64,000 bases of DNA from Paraburkholderia sp. D15 (lineage in GTDB: Bacteria > Pseudomonadota > Gammaproteobacteria > Burkholderiales > Burkholderiaceae): the NCBI RefSeq assembly GCF_029910215.1, contig NZ_CP110396.1, forward strand, positions 1,736,001 to 1,800,000, in the 5' to 3' direction. A model generated the notes under the pieces. It was not told the origin of the DNA and made no database searches. It was given only the letters and a program-made list of their open reading frames with translations. Below are positions 1 through 6,974 of this stretch, one piece after another. How positions within the stretch are numbered: the first letter of the stretch is position 1; the number at the start of each line of letters is the position of its first letter. The position numbers were made by a program, and so were the translations under genes.

Positions 1-247
1 CCCGTTACGCTTAAGCGTCTAGAATGCCGGCTGCCCTTGTGGATCGCGTAAGACAAAACGACGGCCACCGGAAATTGCGGCGCGAAACGATGCGCCCTAC
101 CGCGTTGCCCGCTCGAAAGACATCACCACCGCTCATGAAAACGTCCAACGCCGCGCGCCCAAATGCTGCGCTGCAAATTCATCCTCTCGCGCCGCTCTGT
201 GCGTTCGCCGTGCATTTCCTGACAAGCTCGACTCCGCAGGCCGCGCG
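1..247. other. No supported gene at the left edge
   Basis: A 75-codon open frame from position 24 overlaps the next gene's start but has a composition unlike a protein and no recognisable domain, so I do not call it. The stretch probably holds the promoter of the RarD-like gene. I see no convincing -10/-35 pair. Confidence 0.5.
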
Positions 248-1144
248 ATGAACGCCTACGACCCGAAACGAGGTATCGCGTTGTCGGTGGGCGCCTCCAC
301 GCTGTTTGCGCTGCTGTCCGCGTACGCCACGCTGCTCGCGCCGCTGAACGGTCTCGACATCTTCGCGTGGCGCGTCATCTGGACGGTGCCCGGCGCGCTG
401 CTGCTGGTGGCGTTGCGCAAGCGTCTACCGATTCTCCGTCAGCTTCTTGACCGCATGGTGACGCAGCCCAGGCTCGGTGTCGCCATGATCGTCAGCGCGG
501 CGTTGCTCGGCGTGCAGCTTTGGGTGTTTCTTTGGGCGCCGCTGCATGGCCGCATGCTCGAAGTGTCGCTCGGCTATTTCCTGCTGCCGTTGACGATGGT
601 GCTGGTCGGGCGCTTCTACTACCACGAACGCCTCGACGGCTTGCAGTGGCTGGCCGTCGCGTGCGCGGCGGTGGGTGTCGGTCATGAGTTGTGGGTGACC
701 GGCGCTTTTTCGTGGCCGACCTTGCTGGTCGCGCTCGGCTATCCGCCGTACTTCGTGTTGCGCCGCAAGATCAATCAGGATTCGCTCGCCATGTTCACGG
801 TCGAAATGGCGCTGCTGTTGCCGGCCGCGATCGTCTTCGTGGTCAGCGGCGGCTCGCTGGCGAAGATCGGCGGTCGTCTCGACATGTGGTGTTTGCTGCT
901 GCCGGGGCTCGGCGCGTTGAGCACGCTGGCGCTGGCGTCGTATCTGAAGGCAAGCCGTCTGTTGCCGGTCGCGCTGTTCGGCATTCTCGGTTACGTCGAG
1001 CCGGTGCTGCTCGTGCTCGTGTCGATCTTGCTGCTAGGCGAATCCTTGAGCGCGACGCAGTTGGCCACTTACATCCCGATCTGGATCGCGGTCGCGTTGA
1101 CCGGCTTGCATAGCGTGAGGCTGATGCGGTTCGCGCCGAATTGA
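248..1144 (+). CDS. rarD: RarD-like EamA/DMT-superfamily transporter
   Basis: This 298-residue inner-membrane protein has about ten hydrophobic segments spread over its whole length, the usual two-EamA-repeat layout of drug/metabolite transporters. The N-terminal pattern (KRGIALSVGASTLFALLSAY, then a WRVIW stretch near residue 41) and the length of about 300 residues match RarD, the chloramphenicol-sensitivity family. The substrate is not readable from sequence. It stands alone, convergent with the Mpo1-like gene 41 bases downstream. An 11-base tandem duplication begins at its stop codon. Confidence 0.85.
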   Translation: MNAYDPKRGIALSVGASTLFALLSAYATLLAPLNGLDIFAWRVIWTVPGALLLVALRKRLPILRQLLDRMVTQPRLGVAMIVSAALLGVQLWVFLWAPLHGRMLEVSLGYFLLPLTMVLVGRFYYHERLDGLQWLAVACAAVGVGHELWVTGAFSWPTLLVALGYPPYFVLRRKINQDSLAMFTVEMALLLPAAIVFVVSGGSLAKIGGRLDMWCLLLPGLGALSTLALASYLKASRLLPVALFGILGYVEPVLLVLVSILLLGESLSATQLATYIPIWIAVALTGLHSVRLMRFAPN

Positions 1145-1162
1145 TTCGATTTTGATTCGATT
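1141..1162. repeat. 11-bp tandem duplication over the rarD stop codon
   Basis: TTGATTCGATT occurs twice in direct tandem (1141-1151 and 1152-1162). The first copy contains the TGA stop of the RarD-like gene. Confidence 0.9.
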
Positions 1163-1185
1163 CCCGTCCGGCGAGCGGTGATGCG

Positions 1186-1725
1186 TCACCGGTGCGCCGC
1201 TGCCGGTTGCGGATTGATCCGTGTCGGCCCGACTTCCGCTTCGATCGCCTCGCGCAATGCGGGCCGCCAGCCGAAGCCGAACAACGCTTCCGCAAGCACG
1301 AACAGCGGTCCGATCATCAGCCCGATCAGATCGTCGACGAAGGCCGGCTTGCGATGTTCGTACGCGATATGCCCGATGAACTGAAACACCCAACCGATAA
1401 AAAACAGCCCGATGCCGGTCGCGATCCACGCGAGCGTGGACATCGCCGCGATCCACTGGCCGAAGGCGAGGCAGAACGCCGAGAAGATCGCCATCATCAG
1501 CCCGAGCGGGACGTCGAGCACGAGGTAATAGAGCGTGGCCGCGACGAACAACACCCACGCCGGCGACAACACGAAAGGCAATGCACCGACGGCGAAAGCG
1601 GGACGGCTCAGTAATACGCCGAGCGCCACCACGATCATCGGAATGCCGACGAAGTGCGTGGCGATGTTGCGCCGGTCGCGATGATAGGCCGCGTATTGCG
1701 TTAGCTGCTGGGTCAGCGTTCTCAT
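1186..1725 (-). CDS. Mpo1-like (DUF962 / YGL010w family) membrane protein
   Basis: The 179-residue protein has four to five hydrophobic segments. The His-containing N-terminal pattern YHRDRRNIATHFVGIP and the later FIGHIAYEHRKPAF are typical of the DUF962/Mpo1 family. The yeast member Mpo1 is an Fe(II)-dependent dioxygenase that alpha-oxidises 2-hydroxy fatty acids. Bacterial members are usually annotated from homology only, so the reaction here is inferred. The conserved His residues would be the metal ligands. The gene is monocistronic and faces rarD; its 5' end is 91 bases from the divergent Crp/Fnr regulator. Confidence 0.8.
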   Translation of the reverse strand: MRTLTQQLTQYAAYHRDRRNIATHFVGIPMIVVALGVLLSRPAFAVGALPFVLSPAWVLFVAATLYYLVLDVPLGLMMAIFSAFCLAFGQWIAAMSTLAWIATGIGLFFIGWVFQFIGHIAYEHRKPAFVDDLIGLMIGPLFVLAEALFGFGWRPALREAIEAEVGPTRINPQPAAAHR

Positions 1726-1816
1726 GGGTGCCGTTCCTCCGTGAAAGTCAGCATAATCGCGGGCAGCGGAATTTCAAACCATCGGGTAGCCGACAATCGG
1801 GCACGGATGCCGTCCT

Positions 1817-2557
1817 ATGACAGAGAGTCTTTCCTCGAATGAACTGGCCGCCGTGCTGGCGCGCAGCGTCTGGTTCCGCTCGGCGCCCGCGGCCATGCAG
1901 GCGCAGTTGATCGAAGCGGGGCGGGTCGAGCGTCTCGCCGCGAGGCAGCGCCTCTTCACGCGCGGCGATGCCGACGACGGCCTCTACTGTTTGCTCGACG
2001 GACTCGTGCGGATCGGCGCGGCGAGCGCATCGGGCAAGGAAGCGCTGCTCGCCGTGATCGAACCGGTGAACTGGTTCGGCGAGATCGCGCTGTTCGACAA
2101 CCGGCCGCGAACCCACGACGCGTATGCCGAGCGTGAGTCGGTGCTGTTTCATTTGCCGCGTGCGGCGCTTGCCGCGTTGCTCGAACGCACGCCCGCGTAT
2201 TGGCATGTGTTCGGTTTGCTGTTGACGCAAAAGCTGCGTCTCGCCTTCGATGCGATCGAGGAAGCCGCGTTATTGCCCGCCGCGCCGCGCGTGGCGCGCC
2301 GCTTGTTGTTGATGGCGGGCGGCTATCCCGGTGCTCACCACGAGGCCAACTCGCCGGACGGCTTGCGGCGCGTGCTCAAAGTCCCGCAGGAAGATCTGGC
2401 GATGATGCTGGCGCTGTCGCGACAGACCATCAATCAGGTGCTCAAGCAGTTCGAAACGCAAGGGGCGTTGAAGCTGGGTTACGCCGAGATCGAAATCGTC
2501 GATGCGAAGAAGTTGAGCGCGTTGGCGGATCTGGATCGCGCCGGCTCAGGCGATTGA
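1817..2557 (+). CDS. Crp/Fnr-family transcriptional regulator
   Basis: The 246 residues comprise an N-terminal cyclic-nucleotide-binding-type beta roll (about 20-130, with FTRGDADDGLYCLLDG and WFGEIALFD), a dimerisation helix, and a C-terminal winged helix (about 190-220, LAMMLALSRQTINQVLKQF). There is no N-terminal Cys cluster, so it is not an oxygen-sensing FNR. The EIALFD strand resembles the phosphate-binding cassette but lacks the canonical Arg-Ser/Thr pair, so cAMP binding is doubtful. It is divergent from the Mpo1-like gene, which it may regulate. Targets cannot be told from sequence. Confidence 0.85.
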   Translation: MTESLSSNELAAVLARSVWFRSAPAAMQAQLIEAGRVERLAARQRLFTRGDADDGLYCLLDGLVRIGAASASGKEALLAVIEPVNWFGEIALFDNRPRTHDAYAERESVLFHLPRAALAALLERTPAYWHVFGLLLTQKLRLAFDAIEEAALLPAAPRVARRLLLMAGGYPGAHHEANSPDGLRRVLKVPQEDLAMMLALSRQTINQVLKQFETQGALKLGYAEIEIVDAKKLSALADLDRAGSGD

Positions 2558-2617
2558 GTTGGTAAAGACGTGGGTGATCGGGGCGGCGTTTGAAGAAGGC
2601 AACGCGCGATTCGTCAC

Positions 2618-2842
2618 TCACGAGAAGAACGCGAAGGGCAGCGTGGCGGCGAGATAAACCGCGATTCCCATCGACGGTAAACCCACGGCGATCGCGATCG
2701 CGGCGACGGTGCCGCTCGCGACCGACAACACCACTTTGCGCCGCCCGGCCGCCTGCCTTCGTACAAGCGATGCGCGATGCGAGCGATCGCTGGCACTGAG
2801 CGGCGGCGCGGCAGCATTCTCACGGATGTTCAGACTGGACAT
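2618..2842 (-). CDS. Small hypothetical membrane protein
   Basis: The 74-residue protein has a polar, basic N-terminal half (to about residue 36) and a hydrophobic C-terminal half (VLSVASGTVAAIAIAVGLPS, then YLAATLPFAF) that could form one or two membrane segments. I do not recognise the family. On its strand AGGAGGTCATC lies just upstream of the ATG, a strong ribosome binding site that supports translation. A perfect palindrome lies about 50 bases upstream. Confidence 0.6.
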   Translation of the reverse strand: MSSLNIRENAAAPPLSASDRSHRASLVRRQAAGRRKVVLSVASGTVAAIAIAVGLPSMGIAVYLAATLPFAFFS

Positions 2843-2893
2843 GATGACCTCCTGGTGATCGATCGTTGCAGTCTGACATCGCTGAAATATCGG

Positions 2894-2910
2894 GTGCCTT
2901 AATAAGGCAC
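2894..2910. promoter_or_regulatory. Perfect 17-bp palindrome, candidate operator
   Basis: GTGCCTTAATAAGGCAC has two 7-base arms and a 3-base centre. It lies between the DapA-like gene and the start of the small membrane-protein gene, both on the minus strand. No T-run follows it on either strand, so an operator is more likely than a terminator. Confidence 0.5.
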
Positions 2911-2992
2911 TACGTGGCGCAAAAGATGTGTAAATGGGCGCCCCGCGTGTGCCCTGCCTGTGCCCTGCGTGCGCCCCGTCTCGTCCGGTCGG

Positions 2993-3877
2993 TCAGATCA
3001 GCGTCTCCGCAAACTCCTCGCGCAGATCGTGCAAACGGTCGCGTGCCGTGCGCAAGCGGTCGACGAGTTGCGCCGACGCCCGCGTGATCGGCATGCGGGT
3101 TTCGTCGCTGATCGGATGATCGAACGCCAGCATCGCCTTGATTGCCGATGGATTGGGCGCGGCGAACAGCAGCCGCAACACCGGCAGCAAACTGGCGAAC
3201 AGCGTGCGCGCATCCGTCGCGCGATCGTCGGCGATCAACGCCTGCACCGCCGCGAGCAAATCCCCGCACACATGCGCGCTGGCCAGAATGCCGCCGGTGC
3301 CGCCGTGATGCAGACAGTCGTCGAACGCTTCGTCGGTGCCGCACAGAACGCTGATCGGCACGGCGCCGAGTGGTTCGAAGTGCTCTTTCACGCACTCCTT
3401 GATCGCGACGATGTTGTCGTGCTCGACGAGTCGCGCGACCGTCTCCGGCGCAATCGTCGCGCCCGTGCGATGCGGGACGTCGTAGAGCACGAGTGGACGT
3501 CCGGTGGCGAGCGCCACCTGCTCGAAATGCCAGCGCACGCCGGCTTGATCCGGACATACGTACGATGGCGCGGACACCAGATAGCCCGCGCAATCCCAGT
3601 GCTCGTAGCGCTGGATATCGTGCAGCACGTCGCGCGTATTCGATCCGCCGACGCCGATCAGCATCGGCAGACGCCCGCCGATCACTTCGGTCAGCGCCTG
3701 CAGCACGGCGAGGCGTTCGGCTTCCTGTAACAACGCGGCTTCGCCCGTGGTCGACAGCGCGACGAAGCCGCTGATCTCGCTGCGCAGGTAGTGATCGGCG
3801 AGACGCTGCAACGCGTCGATGTCGACTTCGCCGTTGCGCATCGGCGTGACGATCGGCAACCAGATTCCGGAGAACAT
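2993..3877 (-). CDS. Dihydrodipicolinate synthase/N-acetylneuraminate lyase family protein
   Basis: The 294-residue protein is a class I aldolase of the DapA/NanA superfamily. It has STTGEA near residue 42 (carboxylate-binding loop), YDVPHRTG with the catalytic Tyr near 132, and VAIKE with the Schiff-base Lys near 160. A pyruvate-dependent aldol or lyase reaction is therefore expected. Assignment as DapA itself is uncertain because the YDVPHRTG loop diverges from the usual YNVPGRT and the gene is not in a lysine operon. I chose the ATG at 3877, which has GAGAGGG 8 bases upstream, over the in-frame TTG at 3883. The preceding gene ends 2 bases away, so the two are co-transcribed. Confidence 0.85.
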   Translation of the reverse strand: MFSGIWLPIVTPMRNGEVDIDALQRLADHYLRSEISGFVALSTTGEAALLQEAERLAVLQALTEVIGGRLPMLIGVGGSNTRDVLHDIQRYEHWDCAGYLVSAPSYVCPDQAGVRWHFEQVALATGRPLVLYDVPHRTGATIAPETVARLVEHDNIVAIKECVKEHFEPLGAVPISVLCGTDEAFDDCLHHGGTGGILASAHVCGDLLAAVQALIADDRATDARTLFASLLPVLRLLFAAPNPSAIKAMLAFDHPISDETRMPITRASAQLVDRLRTARDRLHDLREEFAETLI

Positions 3878-3879
3878 GA

Positions 3880-4230
3880 TCAACGCCCTCTCGCGGCCGC
3901 GTTGCGACGCTTCACGGGGCCGATCAACGCGGCGGGCAGCGTCGAGATCAACGTGTGCAACGTAAAGTCGAGATCGTCGTAGGCGATGTCGAGTTGCACG
4001 CTGTCTTCCTCGCGGCCGGTTTCGGTGCTGACGACGTACACGCCGAGCGGCGAGTGAAGCAACGCGCGCAGTTGCGTGCCGGATGGATGGTGCGGGAGAT
4101 GGGGAAGACCGACCTGCAAGCGCACACGCCCCGACGGAAACGGAATGACGTTGTTGCGCTTGTGAACCTGCGGAGCGTTGAACGACTGCGGTTGCTGCGC
4201 GAAGCTATCGATGGTTTGTGTGAGTGCCAT
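3880..4230 (-). CDS. Hypothetical protein upstream of the DapA-like gene
   Basis: The 116-residue soluble protein has no signal peptide. Its middle (FPSGRVRLQVGLPHLP, GVYVVSTETGREEDSVQLD) looks like beta strands, followed by an amphipathic helix and a basic C-terminus. I recognise no domain. It is the first gene of a two-gene unit with the DapA-like lyase. No start alternative is compelling; the ATG at 4230 is the first in frame. Confidence 0.6.
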   Translation of the reverse strand: MALTQTIDSFAQQPQSFNAPQVHKRNNVIPFPSGRVRLQVGLPHLPHHPSGTQLRALLHSPLGVYVVSTETGREEDSVQLDIAYDDLDFTLHTLISTLPAALIGPVKRRNAAARGR

Positions 4231-4411
4231 TTAATCCGGCGTTCGTCGACGCCATGGTTGATCAAGACAGTTCGAGATTAGTCTTCCGTACGTAAACGCA
4301 GTGCAAAAATTCTCGCGTCGATCGAAAAAATCGTGCGGTGTCGCGTGTCGCGTACTGTGCGCTGTACTGATGGCGTCGAGACCCGCGTAGTGCCCGGCGC
4401 GCGACGCGCAT

Positions 4412-4438
4412 AAAAAAAGGCGAGTCCTTGGACTCGCC
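4412..4438 (-). terminator. Rho-independent terminator for the 4512-4910 gene
   Basis: Read on the minus strand, GGCGAGTCC pairs with GGACTCGCC over a short loop and is followed by seven T residues (4418 to 4412). It lies about 75 bases beyond the stop of the Ala/Lys-rich secreted protein gene. Confidence 0.9.
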
Positions 4439-4511
4439 CTCCCTGAACGGCACGGTGCGGCTTCGATTAGCGACACCTTTATGGCCGATGCGTGCCGGAA
4501 CCGATCACGTG

Positions 4512-4910
4512 TTATTGCGTCTTCGTCGTGTCGGTCGTTGCGCCGTCGGCTTTGGCCGGGGCAGTGCTGGCCTCTTTCGCGCTCTCCGTCTTAGTCTTTG
4601 CGGCGCTCGTTTCGGTGGTGGTCTTCTTGACGGCCTTGTGCGGCTTTGCCGTGTGATGCGCGGCAACCTTCTTCACGTGCGACTTGCCCGTCGCCTTCGT
4701 CGACTTGGCCGGCGCTTTCGCCGAGGCCGCGCCGTCGTCCGGTGCGCCGGTTTGCACGGCGGTGCTGGCCTTCAGGTTCGCTTGACCGGCAGATTGGGTC
4801 TGCGCGGCTTGTGCCGGTTGTGTAGCGGCCGGTGCGGCAGGTGCCGCCGTTTGAGCGAATGCCGTCGACACGACGAGAGCGGAAGCGAGTGCGGCGAAAA
4901 GCGTCTTCAT
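4512..4910 (-). CDS. Ala/Lys/Thr-rich secreted low-complexity protein
   Basis: The 132-residue protein has a clear Sec signal peptide (MKTLFAALASALVVSTAFAQ, cleavage near residue 19-20). The rest is low-complexity: an Ala/Pro/Gln-rich part, then repeated Lys/Thr/Ala with several KS/KT pairs and HHT. It is strongly basic and probably disordered in the periplasm. Similar short proteins are common in Burkholderia and have no established function. It is monocistronic, with its own terminator. Confidence 0.65.
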   Translation of the reverse strand: MKTLFAALASALVVSTAFAQTAAPAAPAATQPAQAAQTQSAGQANLKASTAVQTGAPDDGAASAKAPAKSTKATGKSHVKKVAAHHTAKPHKAVKKTTTETSAAKTKTESAKEASTAPAKADGATTDTTKTQ

Positions 4911-5120
4911 GGTGTTACTCCTGGTTGAATCGGTGGATTCTTTTTTCGCGGCTGATTATGTTCAGCGCTGCCGGTTTAACGCTGGCCGGAAGACAGGAGT
5001 TGACGACGCGATGGTGACAAAACGTAACGGCTGAAACATGTGGCGAGGGCGATGAGGTCGCTCGCGAACTGGCCAGCCAGTTCGCGAGCATCGCTTTACA
5101 CAATGACCTGACTCACCATC

Positions 5121-5381
5121 TCACTGAAACGGATTCCGAACCACTCCCGGCTTCGCATCCGGTTCATCCTTCACCTTCGCCGGCAAATTCGCTTGCGCCT
5201 GCAACGCGGCGACGATCGCATCCACCGCCTCCTTCAGCGCCAACGCCGCCTTCAGCCCGCGTTGATCCTGCGTCAGTTCCAGCGAGCCGTTCAGCACCAC
5301 GCGCGTCGTGCCGTTGCTGAGCGTGAAACCGTCGCCCTGGATGTTGAGCACGTCGTCGTCGTTCGAATAGGGTTTAAACAC
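5121..5381 (-). CDS. Hypothetical protein coupled to the nuclease gene
   Basis: The 86-residue soluble protein begins MFKPYSNDDDVLNIQGD, followed by a strand-rich part (LSNGTTRVVLNGSLELTQD) and an amphipathic helix (LKAALALKEAVDAIVAAL). I recognise no family. It overlaps the end of the nuclease gene by 8 bases, so translation is probably coupled. Whether it protects against or assists the nuclease is unknown; there is no sequence evidence that it is an inhibitor. Confidence 0.65.
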   Translation of the reverse strand: MFKPYSNDDDVLNIQGDGFTLSNGTTRVVLNGSLELTQDQRGLKAALALKEAVDAIVAALQAQANLPAKVKDEPDAKPGVVRNPFQ

Positions 5382-6123
5382 CTTTGAGTCCTCCCGGTCG
5401 CTGATCTTTGAGGTTTTCCGGAATGCCCGGAAAGCGGATGCCCGATGCGGCTTCGAGTTCGTGAATCGACTTGATGTCGTAGCGGTTCGTCGACACGTTG
5501 TCCACCGTCACCGCGAATGCGAGTTTGCGCGACGGCACGTAGACGACCTTGAACAACTGCGTCGGCACGAACACGCGCGTCGACCCGATGGTCTGCAACT
5601 GCTGGCCGTTGAACATCGGGCCGGTGACCACGTACGTATCGTCGTACGACATCGCGAGCTTGCGCACCGCCGTTTCGATACGTGCCCACAGGCGCTGATT
5701 GTTCTCGCGGTTCTGCGGCACGACATTGGCCAGCGAGAACGATTGTGCCATCGCTTCCTGGTTCCAGCGGTTGCCCGCGGGGCTCATGTGGCCGCGGTCA
5801 AAACCGCTGCGCTTGTAGTCCGCGAGCGTCGCGCCTTCGCCATCGGGCAAACGCGCATCTTCGAAAAACTTGTTGGTGCGCACCATGTCTTTTGCCGCTT
5901 CGATATGGTCGCGCGTCAGATGTTCCGCCGACCACAGCGGACCGTGCGTGAGACCCGAATGCAACACCGCGAAATCGCTATAGCAAAGCATGCGCGTTTT
6001 CGGCGCCATCTTCTGATTGGTCAGAACCGGCCATTGCGCGTTCGGTGTGAATTCGGTACAGGAAGGCGCTGCGTTCGCGTGAGCGGCGACAGCGAATAAC
6101 AGACAGGCAAACCACTTCTTCAT
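5374..6123 (-). CDS. Secreted DNA/RNA non-specific endonuclease (NUC1 family)
   Basis: The 249-residue protein starts with a signal peptide (MKKWFACLLFAVAAHANA). It carries the beta-beta-alpha-metal nuclease signature DRGHMSPAGN, whose His is the general base, and the downstream Asn in NVVPQNRENNQ that binds Mg. It should be a periplasmic or secreted sugar-non-specific nuclease that degrades DNA and RNA for nutrient use or biofilm turnover. An upstream in-frame extension to 6240 exists, but the signal peptide fixes the start at 6123. It forms an operon with the 86-residue protein. Confidence 0.9.
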   Translation of the reverse strand: MKKWFACLLFAVAAHANAAPSCTEFTPNAQWPVLTNQKMAPKTRMLCYSDFAVLHSGLTHGPLWSAEHLTRDHIEAAKDMVRTNKFFEDARLPDGEGATLADYKRSGFDRGHMSPAGNRWNQEAMAQSFSLANVVPQNRENNQRLWARIETAVRKLAMSYDDTYVVTGPMFNGQQLQTIGSTRVFVPTQLFKVVYVPSRKLAFAVTVDNVSTNRYDIKSIHELEAASGIRFPGIPENLKDQRPGGLKGV

Positions 6124-6238
6124 GTGTCGTTCGGTCGAGGGATGGGGGCGCAAGTATAGCGTTGCGGGCGTGCATCCAGCGACGTGAAACAGCGTGAAAA
6201 AGCAGAGACATGCGGCGAGTGTGGAGACCCGCCGTGCC

Positions 6239-6267
6239 AAAAAAAATGGGCCGCTTTGCAGCGACCC
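6239..6267 (-). terminator. Terminator downstream of the 6396-6755 gene
   Basis: On the minus strand GGGTCGC pairs with GCGGCCC (one G-T pair) around the loop TGCAAA, followed by ATTTTTTTT. It lies about 130 bases beyond the stop at 6396 and upstream of the nuclease gene. Confidence 0.75.
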
Positions 6268-6301
6268 CTAATGCGTGGAGTTCCGACTCTACGGAGCGAA
6301 A

Positions 6302-6317
6302 CTTAAGACCGACTTAA
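6302..6317 (+). promoter_or_regulatory. CTTAA-N6-CTTAA box resembling a PmrA/QseB site
   Basis: CTTAA at 6302-6306 and CTTAA at 6313-6317 are separated by six bases, the spacing of PmrA/QseB-type response-regulator boxes. The nearest downstream gene is the nuclease on the minus strand, whose start is at 6123. A match to the same pattern precedes the two-component genes at 39.5 kb. It could be chance. Confidence 0.3.
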
Positions 6318-6333
6318 AGACGGGCAAAGCGCA

Positions 6334-6354
6334 CGAGCAACGAGCAACGAGCAA
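6334..6354. repeat. Three tandem CGAGCAA heptamers
   Basis: CGAGCAA is repeated three times without interruption, with a degenerate fourth unit further on at 6365-6371. No gene is on it. Confidence 0.85.
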
Positions 6355-6395
6355 CGACGAGCAGCGAGCAACCCATCACCCTTCGCGCGAAGCAC

Positions 6396-6755
6396 TTAAC
6401 TATCGAACACGGAGTTCTCGGCACGCACCGTCTGACGATCGACCGCCTGAAGCCGCCAGAATCCGCTCGCCGGTTTATGCGCCGGCAACGCGGTCCATGC
6501 GGCGGCGCCCTGCGCGGCGCTCACGCGCTGTTTGCGATCGACGTGCAAGCCGCGCAACGTGCACAAAGGGGCATCGGCACTGGGCGCGCAGAGGGTGGTC
6601 ACGCCATCCTCGTCGTGCAATTCGCCCCACGGGGGCAGATCGATCCCTTGGTGCGCTTCTCTCGACCACCGGTGTTCGTCGGTGTCGAGCCAAAGCACGG
6701 CATAGTCGTGGCTGACGGAGGGATCGGAACCGTTAATGAGGATGGTTAGGCGCAT
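6396..6755 (-). CDS. Hypothetical protein
   Basis: The 119-residue protein has no signal peptide. Its Trp-rich first half (AVLWLDTDEHRW, GIDLPPWGELHDEDG) suggests a compact beta-rich fold. I recognise no family. It ends with a terminator at about 6250. The gene is separated from the AcpA-like gene by about 220 bases and is probably transcribed on its own. Confidence 0.55.
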   Translation of the reverse strand: MRLTILINGSDPSVSHDYAVLWLDTDEHRWSREAHQGIDLPPWGELHDEDGVTTLCAPSADAPLCTLRGLHVDRKQRVSAAQGAAAWTALPAHKPASGFWRLQAVDRQTVRAENSVFDS

Positions 6756-6974
6756 GTCAGGTCCGTACAGATTGCGAAGTTGAGCCTTATCAGTCTAGGC
6801 CGCGACGCGGGTTATTCAAGACCAGAACTAACAGGTTTCGACGCGAAAAATCTCGATGCGCCACGCAGGGCGGTGCGTCCGCGCGGCACCTGCGGCGCAG
6901 CGACGCGGGCGAATTCGCGAGCGGCTGAATCCGCGCGCCATCGGCACAAAACGGCCGCGGCGCGCGAGCAAGGC

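Noticed and set aside
24..251. 75-codon frame at the left edge
   Set aside because: No domain, atypical composition and overlap with the rarD start.
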